A DNA stretch of 64,000 bases, taken from the NCBI GenBank assembly GCA_021401465.1, contig JADDMT010000119.1:1-64000 (forward strand), written 5' to 3'. The stretch's first letter is position 1. The number at the start of each line of letters is the position of its first letter. Made by a program: the position numbers and the translations under genes. Below are positions 54,313 to 64,000 of the stretch, one piece after another. The DNA comes from Teratosphaeria epicoccoides. Taxonomy: Eukaryota > Ascomycota > Dothideomycetes > Mycosphaerellales > Teratosphaeriaceae. Below the pieces are notes generated by a model. It was not told the DNA's origin. It made no database searches and saw only the letters and a program-made list of their open reading frames with translations.

Positions 54313-55425
54313 CTTGGTCACAGATCATATAGCTGGTTTGAATGAAAGTCTGAGTGGCGTCGATGTCTTTGAGGAGTGCCGCAAGGATGCGTTGCCCAAC
54401 TGAAGGACGGTTGCTGTTCATATATATGCTCGAGCGTGACAGCCTTTTTCTCTCGTTGAAAGGCTCTCAATCAAGTGGCACAACGCCAGTCGCAGCTGAG
54501 GCTGGCTACTGGACCCAATAAGCAATGCATGTTTTGATACTTCTGCCATGCTAGGCAACTTAAATCACGCCTGATGTCCATGCAATGCATTCCGGAGCTC
54601 GTGTCACGGTAGCAGAAAATATCTAACGCGATTCGTAGGATGCGATGGTGCGTATTGCAGTGCCGAGACTTTGGAAAGCTACACTTTTTCGCACGAAGAT
54701 CAAGCCATGGCGTTCGAAATGGAGCTGAAATTGTAAGTCCATCAAGTTGTAGCTATCTCCGCCTTCCGCCTTGCAGGTTGCATTGCATGAGATTGGTCTA
54801 ATGAGGGACCTGACGGTATGCCGCACTGTAAGGACCTTCCGCATCGATTGCGACTTCCTGGAGAGTCTTGCGAGTCCTGCCTGAATGTCTCGGTCAGCCG
54901 AACAGAATGCTCAGAGTGGTCTGCAAAGAGGTTTGTACGGCTGACGTGGCTTGCAGCTTTAGATGGAGTCAAGATGTCAAGCTTTCTTCCCACAGGAGCC
55001 AGCCAGCCACAAACGCCACATAGCAGTCCTGCAGCGGGCAATGCGTTCTGGAAGCCACCACGTGGGACGCACGATACCGCATGCGCCCAAGTGGTCGGCG
55101 TGTCCGTACAAGACACACAGCAGCGCATTAGCTGCCCGAACCAATGCAGCACATATCCCTCGCAGGACGACCCGAAGTGGTGGCTTGCGCAAGTCTGCCA
55201 TGAGAGCGTAGTCTTTCAGAGCACGCCGTCTGGAAGCTCGATAGGCTGCTACCAGCTCACTCTATGCGGCTAGCCTGCTATGCGAGGCTCGCGAGCATGA
55301 TGGCGCCATGCGCGGCTTTCACGGTGCTGGTCGGCTGCTCGGAGACACTGCGCCGTCCGATACATTTGTTCATTCAGACTGCGTCTTGTCTTCCTCGTTA
55401 GACTCTCCTAAACAGTGACATTCAA
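54313..55425. other. Intergenic region between the Tyr-Gly peptide gene and the UstYa-like gene
   Basis: The two genes are divergent, so both promoters are here (TATATA at 54420-54425 is about 110 bp upstream of the peptide gene's start). A 151-codon plus-strand frame at 54818-55273 contains 12 cysteines but no signal peptide and no recognised domain; I do not call it. Confidence 0.45.
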
Positions 55426-56467
55426 ATGCTCGAGTCAATTGAAAAGGTTCCATTCCTTGGAAGGCAAGTGGTAGACGATGACTTGGGCGAAAATGGCTGC
55501 ATCCCACCTCCAAGGCGAAGGCGTGGCCCCACTCGTCGGTGGTACTGGTTGTCGGTATCAGCAGTCGTCCTGAGCTGCCTCTCAGCACTGTTGGGCGCAG
55601 TAGCGAGTAATCACTGGTCGAGCAGAGGCTTTGATGCTGCGTGCCTTGACCACACAGCACGGAAGTCGCCGATAACCAAGAACGTCGATATTACCTACCA
55701 ACCCGTGCGCTTCAATGGGTCGTTATTAAGAGAAAATGCCTTTCGTGAGAAGGGACGACCAGATTCAGCAGTTGACGAGGCGTGGGCAAGCCTGGGCATA
55801 AATTGTGAGGAATCCTAGTACGGCATTCGCTTCGAAGCTGCTAATGGCTACAAGATCATGGTGTCGTTGTGTCGGCAAAGGATGCGGAACGTGTCGGCTT
55901 GGCGCCAGACCAAGTCAAAGTGAACCAGAAATATGGCGGCGGATATCCGGCCAACGTTGAGGGCCTGCACCAGCTGCATTGTTTGGTCAGTATCGAGACT
56001 GCAGGAAGTTGGTAGTAGGATGCTGATGCTCTGCCGCAGAACCTGGTGCGCCAGTCATTGTGGTACAATTATGATTATTACCACTCCAAAGGTGAAGGTG
56101 CCTTCATTAATGGAGACTACATTCTGCAAAAGCACGTCTGTGAGTCTTCCTCGTCAGCCCATTGAAAGGTGCGCCTTCACCTGCTATAACGATGGACTGA
56201 CCATGTTCCATATCAGCTCACTGCCTCGATATCGTCCGTCAGCAGCTGATGTGCACCATCGATATAGGCGTGATGGGCCAAGTCTGGTTTCAGCCTGCCT
56301 CGGCTGAATCGCCCGAAGCCTATGTAGATTTCAACACCGAGCATGTTTGTCGAAACTTCGAAGCTGTCCGACGTTGGGCGGACATACGTCAAATGCCTGA
56401 GCAGATTCCCGAGGACTTTTTAGAGCCGCCGAAGACCGGGGATCTGATATACCATGCTATTCCCTGA
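55426..56467 (+). pseudogene. UstYa/DUF3328-family oxidase-like gene with two lesions
   Basis: UstYa-family proteins are membrane-anchored, probably copper-dependent oxidases or cyclases that act in fungal ribosomal-peptide and some other metabolite pathways. The 5' exon encodes an N-terminal Arg-rich tail, one membrane helix (YWLSVSAVVLSCLSALLGAV) and the start of the family domain. In the spliced 3' part (introns 55986-56039 and 56140-56216) both diagnostic motifs are present: HQLHC near 55970 and HVSHC after the second junction. A YGGGYPANVEG segment precedes the first motif. However a TAG at 55816-55818 interrupts the frame just after SLGINCEES, and a one-base frame change is needed near 55863 (KIMV to VSAKDAERV). 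No intron explains either, so the copy is probably dead unless the sequence has errors. Confidence 0.75.
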
Positions 56468-56497
56468 ATTGCCACAATTTGATAGGTTTCACAGTTC

Positions 56498-57677
56498 TTA
56501 AGGCCTGGCAGTGTTCGTCAGAAGTGCGTCAACCTCTTCTCTATTGTATCCGAGTACATGCAATACGTCCAAAAGACTTGCACTGTTCAGACGAGCAGGA
56601 GCTTGTGCCTGCACTTGTGGCTTGGCGTTGAAGGCCAGTCCTAGACCGGCCACTCTCATCATCGGCAGATCATTGCTGCCGTCTCCAACCGCTATGATGC
56701 GCTCGTGAGGAATCTTGTGTTCCTGCGCAATTTGCAGCACGAGTTCCTGTTTCTTCATGCCATCGACAATCATCGCTCCCGGAACAAGCTCGCCGGTCAG
56801 AGTTTGAAGATTCTCGTCAGACACGAGATGGTTGGCATATGCATAGTCCAATCCAAGTGTCTCTTTGACCCAGTTGGCAAGTGGCGTGAAGCCTCCACTG
56901 AGGACTGCAGTCTTCCAGCCAAGTTGCTTTAGCACTTTCGCGAGCTCCTTTGCGCCTGGTGTGAACGTGATGATGCCAGCCTTGAGTTGCTCCCAGATAG
57001 ATGTCTGGACGCCTTTGAGCAAGGCGACTCTCGCCTTCAACGATTCCGAGAAGTCGGTGTATGGCGCTTCGCCTCTCATGGCGGCTTCGGTAATGGCTGC
57101 TACCTTGTCGTAGAGACCGACGGCTCTTGCCAGCTCGTCGATGACTTCTTGCTGGATGAGAGTGCTGTCCATATCAAAAACTGCCAGTCCGGGCTGCTTG
57201 TGCGCAGAGTACAGATCTTCAGGCTGCAGGATCACGTCGACTTCATGTTGTGCTTGGACTTCCTGAAATGCAGCATCGCGCCTCCTCAATTCGACGCACT
57301 CGGCAAGATCCGTGGGCTTTCGGGCAACAGTCAGTCTCAGCTCCAGCACTCTCCCGGGATCGAGGAAAGTGGGCGTGCCTGTCTGGACCTGTGTTTGGCA
57401 TCCAAAGAATCGTGTCGGGAAGGAGTCTGTCTGCAGCTTGCGGACAATCTCACTCCATTGGTCCTGGGGCAAGACGAGCCTGGCGAAGACCAGCACAATC
57501 AGATCGCAGCTAGACATTTCGCGAGGCTCGGACTGACATTGTCATGCACAGTCATTGAGATAGTCGAAGTCGAAAATTATTGTTTACGTGTTTACGCCAA
57601 CAGGTACCTAGAATTGACGTGTCATTGACCGAACTTCTGCCGATGTCAACACTGTCTTTGCTCTCGGGGTCTGCCAT
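56498..57677 (-). CDS. SER2: Phosphoserine phosphatase
   Basis: Final step of serine synthesis from 3-phosphoglycerate: hydrolysis of phosphoserine. Exon 1 57677-57588 (30 residues) and exon 2 57532-56498 are joined in phase 0 through a 55-nt intron (GTAAAC..CAG); total 374 residues. The catalytic HAD domain has motif I FDMDSTLIQQE (about residue 147) with the nucleophile and general acid Asp, the KARVALLKG cap region, motif II VLSGGFTPLANW, and motifs III/IV DGMKKQ and VGDGSNDLPMM. The N-terminal 120 residues are a regulatory-type extension seen in fungal SerB proteins. It ends 31 bp from the UstYa-like gene, with which it converges. The upstream exon is inferred from splice sites; exon 2 alone also opens at 57517. 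Confidence 0.9.
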
Positions 57678-58326
57678 CTTCCACACTTCCAACTCTCATC
57701 GATCCTCCCACATCATAGACCGCGACTCGACCGTCACTTTGGCTGCTGGAAGCTCCACAGGATTAGCACGGGCTCTAAACGACATTTGGGTGGACGAGTG
57801 CTGATTTAGGAAGATGCCCTGTGTCATCAGCAAGGAGCCATTCGGTCAGCCGAGGAGACGCTCAGAGATCCTCAACATCTTCCAGCAGTCGCAGGCAACG
57901 CTCCGAGCACTTTCAACGGCCATGCATGGCTCACATGTGGTCCGCCTGGGGGGATCTGGTGTCCATAGAGCTTGGTCTCTACTTTGTTGACTCGACGTCA
58001 CGTGCCTCCGCGACACAAGCCAATGACGTCTGCGGAACTCAAATCTCATACTGCACATCCGATCGAACCAGATCTGCAGCTTGTCCTGGTTCGCGACGCG
58101 GTTCACGAACTCAAAGAAGCATTGGCAAGAGGGCGCCCAACATGTCATCACCGTTTGTGCTTGGCGGAGGTATGTATGTACAGAGCCGGGTTCGATCTCA
58201 CAGGTAGGGTTGCTCGGATGCCTCTGCATTGTCGCGTTACTTTTTCATTGAGAACTACCGTTGGAGTGTTCGCGAAGCAGCTGTATAACAGTGAGCAGAC
58301 GCACTACCTCCTGCACATATCAAAGA
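57678..58326. promoter_or_regulatory. Divergent intergenic region, SER2 and photolyase
   Basis: 649 bp holding both promoters. Frames of about 125 codons on both strands (57821-58229) overlap each other and look like chance. Photolyase genes in fungi are usually light-induced, but I cannot point to a specific light-response element here. Confidence 0.45.
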
Positions 58327-60031
58327 ATGTCGAAGCACGCAAGATCGCGTAGTCAAACCCACGACGACTATATTCGGGTGGAGTATGCCCTCAAGCACCC
58401 CAGCATCAAACGGGCCAAGCAGATCGACTCAGACACACCATTCGATCAGCTATGTGAACTGATAGACAAAACGAAGGCCAGGGGCACTGGACCTCGAAAT
58501 GTGCTGCACTGGTTCCGATCCAAGGATCTCAGGCAAGAAGACAACAAGGGTCTGCATGCTGCCGCGCAAAAGGCAAAGGAAGGCAGCGGCAACTTGATCA
58601 CCATGTACTTGTACAGCCCAAAGGACATTGAGTGGCATGGTACCAGCCCTGCGCGATCAGACTTCATCATGGAATGCTTGCGCATTTTGAAGAATCAGCT
58701 GGAGAAAAAGAACATTCCCTTGGCGATCGTCACAGCGCAAGAGAGAAATGAGAAGACGCAGAAAATGATGGACTTTGTAAAGGAGCATGATGTCAGCCAT
58801 GTCTTTGCGAATATGGAGTACGAAGTGGACGAATTGAGGCGTGACATCAGCGTAGCGAATCACGTCCAAGACTCCAAAGATATCGCGTTCGACCTGCTCC
58901 ACGACCAGACAGTCTTGATTCCTGGGACAGTATGTACTGGATCCGGTGGGCCGATGAAAGTTTTCACCCCGTACCACAAAGCGTGGCTATCTGATACGAA
59001 AAGTGATCCGAGCCTTCTGCACACTGTGCCTGCTCCCGAAGGCAACCGGAAAGATGCTGCTTCCAAGTTGCAGCGTCTTTTTGACTGTAAGATCCCGGAC
59101 CTGCCAGACAGCAAGAAGTTTGCTTCAAAAGAAGAGCAAGACCGCATACGGAAGCTTTGGCCCACTGGAAACGTTGCTGGCATGGAGCGTTTGGCGCACT
59201 TCCTCGACAAGAAGGTGTCGAAATATGCCAACAACCGCTCAGAACCTGCCAAAGACCCGTCGAGTCGACTTTCGGCATACTTCTCCTCCGGCATTGTGAG
59301 CGTCCGCGAAGTCCTCGCCAAGACCAGAGAAGCGAATGGAGGCAAGCACTTCGATGCCGGGGATGCCGGCATAGACTCGTGGGTTCGCGAGATCGTTTTT
59401 CGCGAATTCTACCGTCAAGTCACAGTTACTACCCCTCACACGAATATGAACCTGCCGCAGAATCTCAAGTTCGATAACGTCGACTGGCGCGAAGATGAAG
59501 ACGGTTGGAAGAGGTGGTGCGAGGGTACAACAGGTGAATCTTGAACGTACACTCCCATTTGCAAGAAACATACTAACCTGTCTCCACTCAGGTGTACCTT
59601 TTATCGACGCCGGAATGCGTCAGCTCAATACCGAAGCGTACATGCACAATCGTTTGCGAATGAACACGTCTTCATACCTGCGCGCAAATTACTTGATCGA
59701 CTATCGAAAAGGCGAACGCTACTTTGCCGAACACCTGATTGACTGGGACCTTTCGAACAACACCCAAGGCTGGGAGCCTTCATATACTTTCTTCAACCCG
59801 GTCACGCAGGCAGAGAAATGTGACAAAAATGGCGATTTCATTCGAAAATGGGTGCCGGAGCTCAAGGACCTGAAAGGCGGCAAGGGCGGGACGATATTTG
59901 CGCCGCACGAGAGGCTGAGCAAACAGGAGTTTGAGCAGCTGGGGTATCCGAGACCGCTTGTGGATTTCGCTGAAAGCGCGGCGAGAGCCAAGGAGGTGTA
60001 CAAGAGGGACTTGGCTGACGCTGATCCTTGA
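58327..60031 (+). CDS. PHR1: Class I CPD DNA photolyase
   Basis: Repairs UV-induced cyclobutane pyrimidine dimers using blue light. Exon 1 58327-59532 and exon 2 59592-60031 flank one short intron (donor GTGAAT, acceptor ACTCAG) whose junction makes GTTGVPFIDAGMR. The product is about 548 residues. It has an N-terminal alpha/beta domain (NVLHWFRSKDLRQEDNKGLH), the linker and the FAD-binding helical domain with SRLSAYFSSGIVSVREV, REIVFREFYRQV, the substrate/FAD site GVPFIDAGMRQLNTEAYMHN and NRLRMNTSSYLRANYL. The later DWDLSNNTQGWEPSY motif is also present. A Trp in WEPSY belongs to the usual electron-transfer set. Start chosen at 58327, the first Met that yields a typical N-terminus; an in-frame ATG at 58261 would add 22 unlikely residues. 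Confidence 0.94.
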
Positions 60032-60550
60032 AGCGCGGACGCCATTGAAAGAAGGTCCAGATCTCCGTGGACAACGATGCTTCGGTTTCGACCAAGCATA
60101 ACAGGATCGCGCCGTCAAGACCTGTGTCTCTGCTCAATGCTCTTTCGGGCCTGTTGAGGATTTTCACTAGCGTTTCGCCCGGCTCGATGGCTTTGGAATA
60201 ACTATGCTAATACTCTGACACTCTTCGCCCTTTGCTTATCATTAGTATCACGGAGTTACGAGGTAGTCATAAGACTGGCACACAGCCTGCTGGTTCTCAA
60301 ACGCAGCGAACACTCGTGTCCGGCAGCAAGGAAGATGATGTTGCAACCGAACGTGCAATGCATTTCAGATGGACAGCTCTCATGGGCAGCGCAACGTGCT
60401 GGTGCACAGACGCGGCGAAATGTACCGAAATCGAACGACAAGTGCGATACTAGCTCTCCAAACCACTGTACATTTCTTCGTTGACTTTGTGAACTTGTCT
60501 CTTACCCTTTCGCGGGGACTGCCGATGATCCTCGACCATCACCACGTTCA
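60032..60550. other. Convergent intergenic region, photolyase and ULD gene
   Basis: Both genes end here. No additional gene seen. Confidence 0.5.
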
Positions 60551-61135
60551 TCATTCTTGCTCGACCTCCTCCACGTCATGCACATCACGGTCTTCGATAT
60601 GACCCACAATGTACCTCCGCTGCAGACGCTCTGCTCCCTTGCTATCCAAAGACGGTGCTTTCGGCCAGAGAGCCCGAGTGATGACCATGCCCGGCTTGAC
60701 AGCACGGCTCCAGGCCATCGGTAGGATAATCTCACCAGCATCGTTGAGTAGGTCGTAGCGCATGTTTTCGATCGCATCCTCGAGCCCGTCGTAGCCTTGG
60801 AAGGCATCGTTGATCAGCTTCCTGGCTTTCTGCCAGAGAAGATTAGCATCGAATCGATCAGCAGCAAGTGAATTCCAGGATGCGGGTGCCTCCCGAGGTA
60901 GAATCATTGTGCGGCCAATGCAATCCACAAAGTTCATTGGAAGCTCCAGCATCTTTGTGCTGTACACGAACAAGAAAGGCTGACCTGCCGTCTTTGGCCT
61001 GAGGCGGAGCTTTTGCAGGATCTTGCTGAAGCCGGAAGCGCCTTTGCTCGTCTGCCGGGCATGGACAAGCTCGGCGCGTGTGCCTTTAACGACATGCTTT
61101 TCAAGCCAAGCTGGGATCGTGCTGCGCCCGGCCAT
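60551..61135 (-). CDS. ULD_2-type ubiquitin-like-domain protein (possibly partial)
   Basis: 194 codons. The C-terminal 120 residues match the fungal ULD_2 pattern: a FVDCIGRTMILP start, then a helix (WQKARKLINDAF), the conserved YDLLNDAGEIILPMAW and a closing VKPGMVITRALWP. The function of this family is unknown. The N-terminal part (residues 1-70) is basic and ends with a QPFLFVYSTKM strand. An upstream minus-strand frame at 61599-61351 (MNEKSSKLLVSSDVHELQRE start) runs to a single TAG and then continues as ELPYPIEIVDPLPELW. That could be the 5' part of the same gene, broken by one stop or by an unrecognised intron. The call for the domain is fairly firm, the 5' extent is not. Confidence 0.6.
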   Translation of the reverse strand: MAGRSTIPAWLEKHVVKGTRAELVHARQTSKGASGFSKILQKLRLRPKTAGQPFLFVYSTKMLELPMNFVDCIGRTMILPREAPASWNSLAADRFDANLLWQKARKLINDAFQGYDGLEDAIENMRYDLLNDAGEIILPMAWSRAVKPGMVITRALWPKAPSLDSKGAERLQRRYIVGHIEDRDVHDVEEVEQE

Positions 61136-62633
61136 CGGTCATGATAGCCACACTTGCCAAGCATGATCAACTCTGGTGGTTCTGCCATGCTCAAATGACT
61201 TCATCTTCTCATGGACGCCAGCATGAGTGTAGCCTGCTGGCTGGACATTCCAGCTATGGCTGGCCCCTCTCGTGAGACCATGACGCTAGTGAAACCTGGG
61301 CGCCAAAGCTCTGGAAGTGGATCGACAATCTCGATGGGATATGGAAGTTCCTACTGAGGAGCAACCGCAGCAAGATCTGGGACAGCAGCGTCTTGGGAAG
61401 GCAACTGCGGTAGTGGTACTACGTCGAGTGCTGCAGCGAACAGGAATTCAAGTCTTAGCTGCAGCTGGTCTGTCGTAAAGTTCGGTTCAGGGCCTATTGA
61501 TGACGACTCGCCGCACAGAGCGTTCAGACAGTCGCGATGCTCCCGCTGCAGCTCATGAACATCACTGCTCACCAGCAGCTTGCTGCTCTTCTCATTCATA
61601 GTCGTATCTGGACTTGCCCTTCAAAGAGAAGTTATCCATGCCGAATGGAACGACGGAACGATAGCTAAGGCAGCTCATCCTCGTTCATGTCTGATCCACA
61701 GATTGGAAAGGCGCCCGTCTCAGGGTTTGCCGGGTACGAGCATTCTGATAACCCAGCGACGCTGTTGAAACCACACTCTCTTATTGGCAGCGGCAGTGGA
61801 GGTGGCAATGATGTTGGTCCGGAGAGGCGCTCGGGCAAGAGCACGTTGTATGCACTTGGGCGACTTGAGATCGAAGTACGGTCACTTTCCGCATCGAGAG
61901 GAGCTTTGTCCTCCAGAATGGAAGCTTTGCTCTGGTAAAAGCAGCTATGCTGCCGCTTGCGGTGCCTCCAGTATCAGTAGTTGATCTGTCAAGATCCCGT
62001 CAGATCCTAATCCTGCTCCACTTTCGCACGTTCACTCATCTAAGCTGAGAAATCGTGAAGCTCGCATATCAAAGCAGTCGAGGCCCTGATCACTCGAATT
62101 TCTTGACGGATCCCCGCCACGTGAGATGCAATTCGATACCACGAGACCTTGTCTAACGCATGTATGTTAATATCATCAGCGCATATGAGCTCGATGGTGC
62201 GAAGGACGAGACTTGAGCTTGTGAGGAGGAGGGCCGACCCTTAGGCGATCTAGATGTGGAAGTGATACAGCATTCGGATCAGATTGCATGCCACGAGACG
62301 CCTTCATGCAGAGTACTGCGATGTAGATAGGCGCCCAGACATTCAGATGTGAATCAAGGTGCGTCCTGATATTTGGATTTGTATGGTCATAATCATGTTG
62401 CGTGCATGACAAAACATTACATAACTAGGTAATCATCCTGTGCAGTCGCTGTTTACAAGACTCATCTGTGCAAATTCGTTGCAGACATTACGAGTTCCGT
62501 CACCCTTAGCCCTTCTCTTTCTGTGGCCTGTCGTGCGCATAGTCTCGGACTAGATTCTTGGTCGTACATTCTTATCTCAAGCGTCGTCTTCGGGCGTGCC
62601 GTGGGTATCCATTAATTGTTCGAGGGGAGACAT
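61136..62633. other. Region upstream of the ULD gene and downstream of the SUR7-type gene
   Basis: Contains the possible ULD 5' extension on the minus strand (61599-61195, one in-frame TAG at 61348-61350). The rest, about 61600-62630, shows only short unrelated frames. The 83-codon plus-strand frame at 61687 has no recognised domain. Confidence 0.4.
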
Positions 62634-63446
62634 TTATTCGTACTCGTCCTTGACACGAGAAGCACGGCTCTCGTTGTCGATGAAGCTGCCTCGGCTACGC
62701 GTGCTTTGCTTGCGACCAAAATAGGACTTCTTGCCAGTGCTCTTGGTCGAACTCTTGCCGACAGCACCGCCAGTGCAGAAGAGCACCGCTGCGATAAAAT
62801 AGCAGCCCCAGGTTGCCCAGATGAAGCCCATCGCGTACGGGCCGATGCGTGCAGTCTGGCCGTTCGACCTGAAGTGGTTGCGGGCCTCGACAATCCATGC
62901 GCTGCCACGAAGTCAGTGAATGAGCAGTCAAGACGGAGACATGGTGACCAACGTATAGAGCGCTGCGGCGAGCGAGTCGAAGAAAAGTGCTATCCACACC
63001 ATTGAGCCAGTAAGGTAGGATCCGAGACGCGTGCAGAGCGCGAGCGCGCTCATGAGGAAAGCAATGGCTGCGAAGAACAGACTGATGATCAGGAACACCC
63101 AGGCAAACCTGCTCATGTAGTACCAGTACTTGCGGTCGCCGAACCCAGCAACATCAACACCGAAGTTGCCCTGAGGGTTGAACGGCTGCGCGGCGTGGAC
63201 GGGGCCGCAGTCAGAGTTCCTGTTGCCCGCGACACCGCAGACCGAGAAGTAGGTCCATCGTGCTGGATTGTGGTAGTTTGCCGAGGATGATCTGATGCCG
63301 TTTGTGGTAGATTGCAGGAAGTAAGTCAGGTTCAGTGGTGTGTGGTAGATGTGGGCGCCGGATAGCACAATGAAGAAGGTCAGGACGATACCGCCTGCCA
63401 AGAGGATGATGGAGGTGAGCGCGAGGATCGGACGTGCTACGGCCAT
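62634..63446 (-). CDS. SUR7/PUN1-family eisosome membrane protein
   Basis: Four-span plasma-membrane protein of the Sur7 family, which marks eisosome-associated furrows and influences membrane and wall organisation. Two exons, 63446-62953 and 62901-62634, joined in phase 2 through a 51-nt intron (GTTGGT..CAG), giving 253 residues. Segments: TM1 near residues 6-30, an extracellular loop of about 85 residues with the family motif (TYFSVCGVAGNRNSDCGP, a Cys pair) and FNPQGNFGVD, TM2-TM3 about residues 105-165, TM4 in exon 2 (MGFIWATWGCYFIAAVLFC), and a basic cytoplasmic tail (TGKKSYFGRKQSTRSRGS). Start chosen at 63446; an in-frame codon further upstream would add an unlikely extension. Confidence 0.88.
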
Positions 63447-64000
63447 TGTTGCAGAGTTAGGTGCTGTCGCGAGGGTCAAGTAGTCAGCCAATGCATGCCG
63501 CTGTTTCGATGAAGACGTTTGATTTGCGCGCAGGCGCACACGTCGTCGCAGCTCTGTATCACTTACCGGATGCTGTGATGGTCGCGCACGATGCGACTCT
63601 TCCCACAGCGCAAGACCAACGGCGGGCTACAGGTTGACGGGGAGAGTTCCTGATGGGCAGCAGGAGTCGGTTAAAGAGGAGGAGTGTGACGTGGGTGATT
63701 CTCGTCTGCATCGTCTTCCGACACTACTTGAGCTTGGACTTGGCTTGCATTGCCCTCGATTCCAGTGACGTATGGCCGAAGTCTGGAGAAATTATTGCAT
63801 AAGCCGCTCGCCCAAACCTGAAATCGCTCATCCGCCTCTGCTGGCGGCGGCTGCGTCGATCACCATCCAGCCGTCTTGCGCCCGGTCAACACGTGCCGGA
63901 CAGCAAAGAACACATGAACAGAAGCTACAGGCGGCGTTGCATCGCACAATAAATAATGTCCTCACCCAGACACAGAATAATGCGTGGATTGTGAGCCATG
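63447..64000. other. Upstream region of the SUR7-family gene, window edge
   Basis: Promoter of the minus-strand gene is expected here. No other gene seen before the window ends. Confidence 0.45.

Noticed and set aside
54818..55273. 151-codon Cys-containing plus-strand frame between the peptide gene and the UstYa-like gene
   Set aside because: No signal peptide and no domain. Cysteine content alone is not evidence; it may be promoter DNA of the flanking genes.
57821..58229. Overlapping frames of about 125 codons on both strands
   Set aside because: They occupy the same bases in both directions between two start codons, which suggests chance frames in GC-balanced DNA.

Overview
The window looks like a nuclear contig from a filamentous ascomycete. 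A Dothideomycete of the Mycosphaerellales type is my best guess, inferred from overall gene style rather than from any decisive marker. Supporting signs are short introns (about 45-97 nt, donors GTAAGT, GTATGT and often GTCAGT, branch sites like CTGAC), a UstYa/DUF3328-type gene, a fungal CCCH/DUF7923-like protein, a ULD_2-type protein, and a transposon block full of C-to-T style nonsense changes, as repeat-induced point mutation (RIP) would leave.

Bases 1 to about 26,250 are a nested transposon block with three chromovirus-type Ty3/gypsy elements. Element A (minus orientation, LTRs at 2818-3277 and 17490-18225) is interrupted by element B (plus orientation, 6903-15071, 360-bp LTRs, perfect 5-bp target duplication TCGAC). 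Excising B with one TCGAC copy restores A's pol frame across the junction. A second copy of the B family, inverted and running off the left edge, fills 1-1929 and sits in a gag fragment of the A family (1930-2817). Element C (minus orientation, 18983-25758, 162-bp LTRs, target duplication ACTAT) lies in AT-rich relic DNA. All three encode zinc-knuckle Gag, protease, RT, RNase H, integrase and a C-terminal chromodomain, and all are riddled with premature stops, mostly TAG. Each also has a readable antisense stretch between the chromodomain and the 3' LTR. In A and B these antisense frames encode cysteine-rich proteins; in C the case is weaker.

Bases about 26,590 to 64,000 are a gene-rich compartment. 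Recognised genes, left to right: ARP1 (dynactin centractin), aspartate-semialdehyde dehydrogenase, a HAD-IIA hydrolase, an OPT-type transporter with one apparent frameshift, a short-chain dehydrogenase, a small secreted cysteine-rich protein (two exons), a CCCH zinc-finger protein, the Rab exchange factor SEC2, a locus with two related Cys modules, ATG29, the divergent ribosomal pair RPL21/RPS9, a secreted Tyr-Gly-repeat peptide gene with a 15-nt microexon, a UstYa-like gene carrying two lesions, phosphoserine phosphatase, a CPD photolyase, a ULD_2-like protein and a SUR7-family eisosome protein.

Most of these are housekeeping genes and do not form one pathway. The possible exceptions are the Tyr-Gly-repeat secreted peptide and the UstYa-like gene about 1.1 kb away: UstYa-family oxidases modify Tyr-containing secreted ribosomal peptides in other fungi. 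Other points to check are a probable GT-TG intron in ARP1, the two cysteine-rich secreted candidates, and the recurrent antisense auxiliary ORFs of the retroelements.
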